From positions 310,001-374,000 of the forward strand of contig CAIKMD010000003.1 in the NCBI GenBank assembly GCA_903828515.1: 64,000 nt of DNA. The letters run 5' to 3'. Shown here piece by piece: positions 63,827 through 64,000 of the stretch. The stretch is from an uncultured Rhodospirillales bacterium. GTDB taxonomy: Bacteria; Pseudomonadota; Alphaproteobacteria; ATCC43930; CGMCC-115725. The position numbers and the translations under genes are program-made. How positions within the stretch are numbered: position 1 is the stretch's first letter; each line of letters starts with the position of its first letter. The notes beneath the pieces are model-generated. The model was not told the DNA's origin, ran no database searches, and saw only the letters and a program-made list of their open reading frames with translations.

Positions 63827-64000
63827 GACCGGCCGGGTTGGCGCTGGTCGCGGCGGCGATCGCCGAGAGCAGTGCGTTGGGATCGAACGGCTTCATCAAG
63901 AGGCCGCTATCGGCCGGTTGCAGTTGCGCGAGGAGCGCTTCCTGCGCGGCGTTGCCGCCGGTGATGAAAATCGTCGGGATGTCTTTCCCGTTCGCCAGCA
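63819..64000 (-). CDS. Response regulator receiver protein (C-terminal part)
   Basis: Sixty codons of minus-strand reading frame enter from the right edge and stop at 63821-63819. The peptide has [20 protein letters not shown] and [19 protein letters not shown], the fourth and fifth strands and the conserved Lys-Pro of a receiver domain, followed by a short Ala-rich tail. No output domain follows the receiver. It overlaps the hybrid kinase start by 8 bases, so the two are coupled. The N-terminus lies outside the window. Confidence 0.85.
   Translation of the reverse strand, partial: LANGKDIPTIFITGGNAAQEALLAQLQPADSGLLMKPFDPNALLSAIAAATSANPAGHA

Noticed and set aside
1-64000. CRISPR arrays, tRNA or rRNA genes, prophage or integrative elements
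   Set aside because: No spaced direct repeats, tRNA-like cloverleaf sequences, rRNA segments, integrases or phage structural genes were seen in any gap.

Overview
This 64 kb window is a gene-dense, GC-rich chromosomal segment of an alphaproteobacterium. Pointers to that class are the divergent hrcA/rph pair, an MmcB-family gene, a RegB/RegA redox two-component pair, CobE/CobN/CobO-type aerobic cobalamin genes, and the rsmI-yraN-BON-gshB order. I cannot fix the order or family. The sequence is ordinary chromosome: no phage, integrase, transposase, CRISPR array, rRNA or tRNA was recognised. No stretch longer than 300 bases lacks a gene. The first gene (hrcA) and the last (a response regulator) run off the edges.

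Layout. 1-4.2 kb: hrcA, rph, rdgB, an MBL-fold protein and hemW. 4.2-9.4 kb: a DUF429 gene and an LpoA-like lipoprotein, facing rsmI-yraN-BON lipoprotein-gshB. 9.5-13 kb: a small lipoprotein, a PfkB-family adenosine kinase and typA. 13.2-17.7 kb: a tightly overlapping three-gene operon of mannose-6-phosphate isomerase, a GT4 glycosyltransferase fused to an alpha/alpha-toroid-like domain, and a GH130 mannoside phosphorylase/hydrolase. It looks like a cytoplasmic mannoside synthesis and recycling system and is the most interesting locus here. 17.7-23 kb: an ion channel, a GST, an isochorismatase-fold hydrolase, paired periplasmic and cytoplasmic cyclophilins, an AmpG-like permease and a YgjP-like metallopeptidase.

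23-46 kb: a large but incomplete cobalamin locus. A clear cobalamin riboswitch precedes cobU-cobW-cobN-cobO-cobQ. Further minus-strand units are GT39 glycosyltransferase-cobE-cobM, cobA-SCO-cobB and cobS-cobC; cbiB and cobT are on the plus strand. The corrin-ring genes cobI, cobG/cobZ, cobJ, cobL, cobH and cobK, and the chelatase partners of CobN, are not in the window. Non-cobalamin cargo sits inside: an ankyrin protein, an SCO protein, a membrane GT39 enzyme translationally coupled to cobE, a stand-alone Fe-S flavoprotein-type reductase, and a TRAP solute-binding protein with two related alpha/beta hydrolases.

46-64 kb: a VOC protein, regB-regA, a degenerate EAL-like protein, hldE, mmcB, a fused ABC exporter-type protein and lysS. 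A NitT/TauT-type ABC importer follows; its double-domain permease and ATPase are divergent from its binding protein. After it come a protein combining a carboxypeptidase-regulatory-like domain, a c-type heme motif and a Vgb-like propeller, then a REC-first hybrid kinase and the end of a further receiver protein.

Genes are packed with many ATGA/GTGA overlaps, which helped choose starts. Several intergenic gaps carry palindromic repeat elements typical of alphaproteobacterial genomes. One such family occurs twice (4.3 kb and 39.7 kb) with its two half-modules in opposite arrangements.
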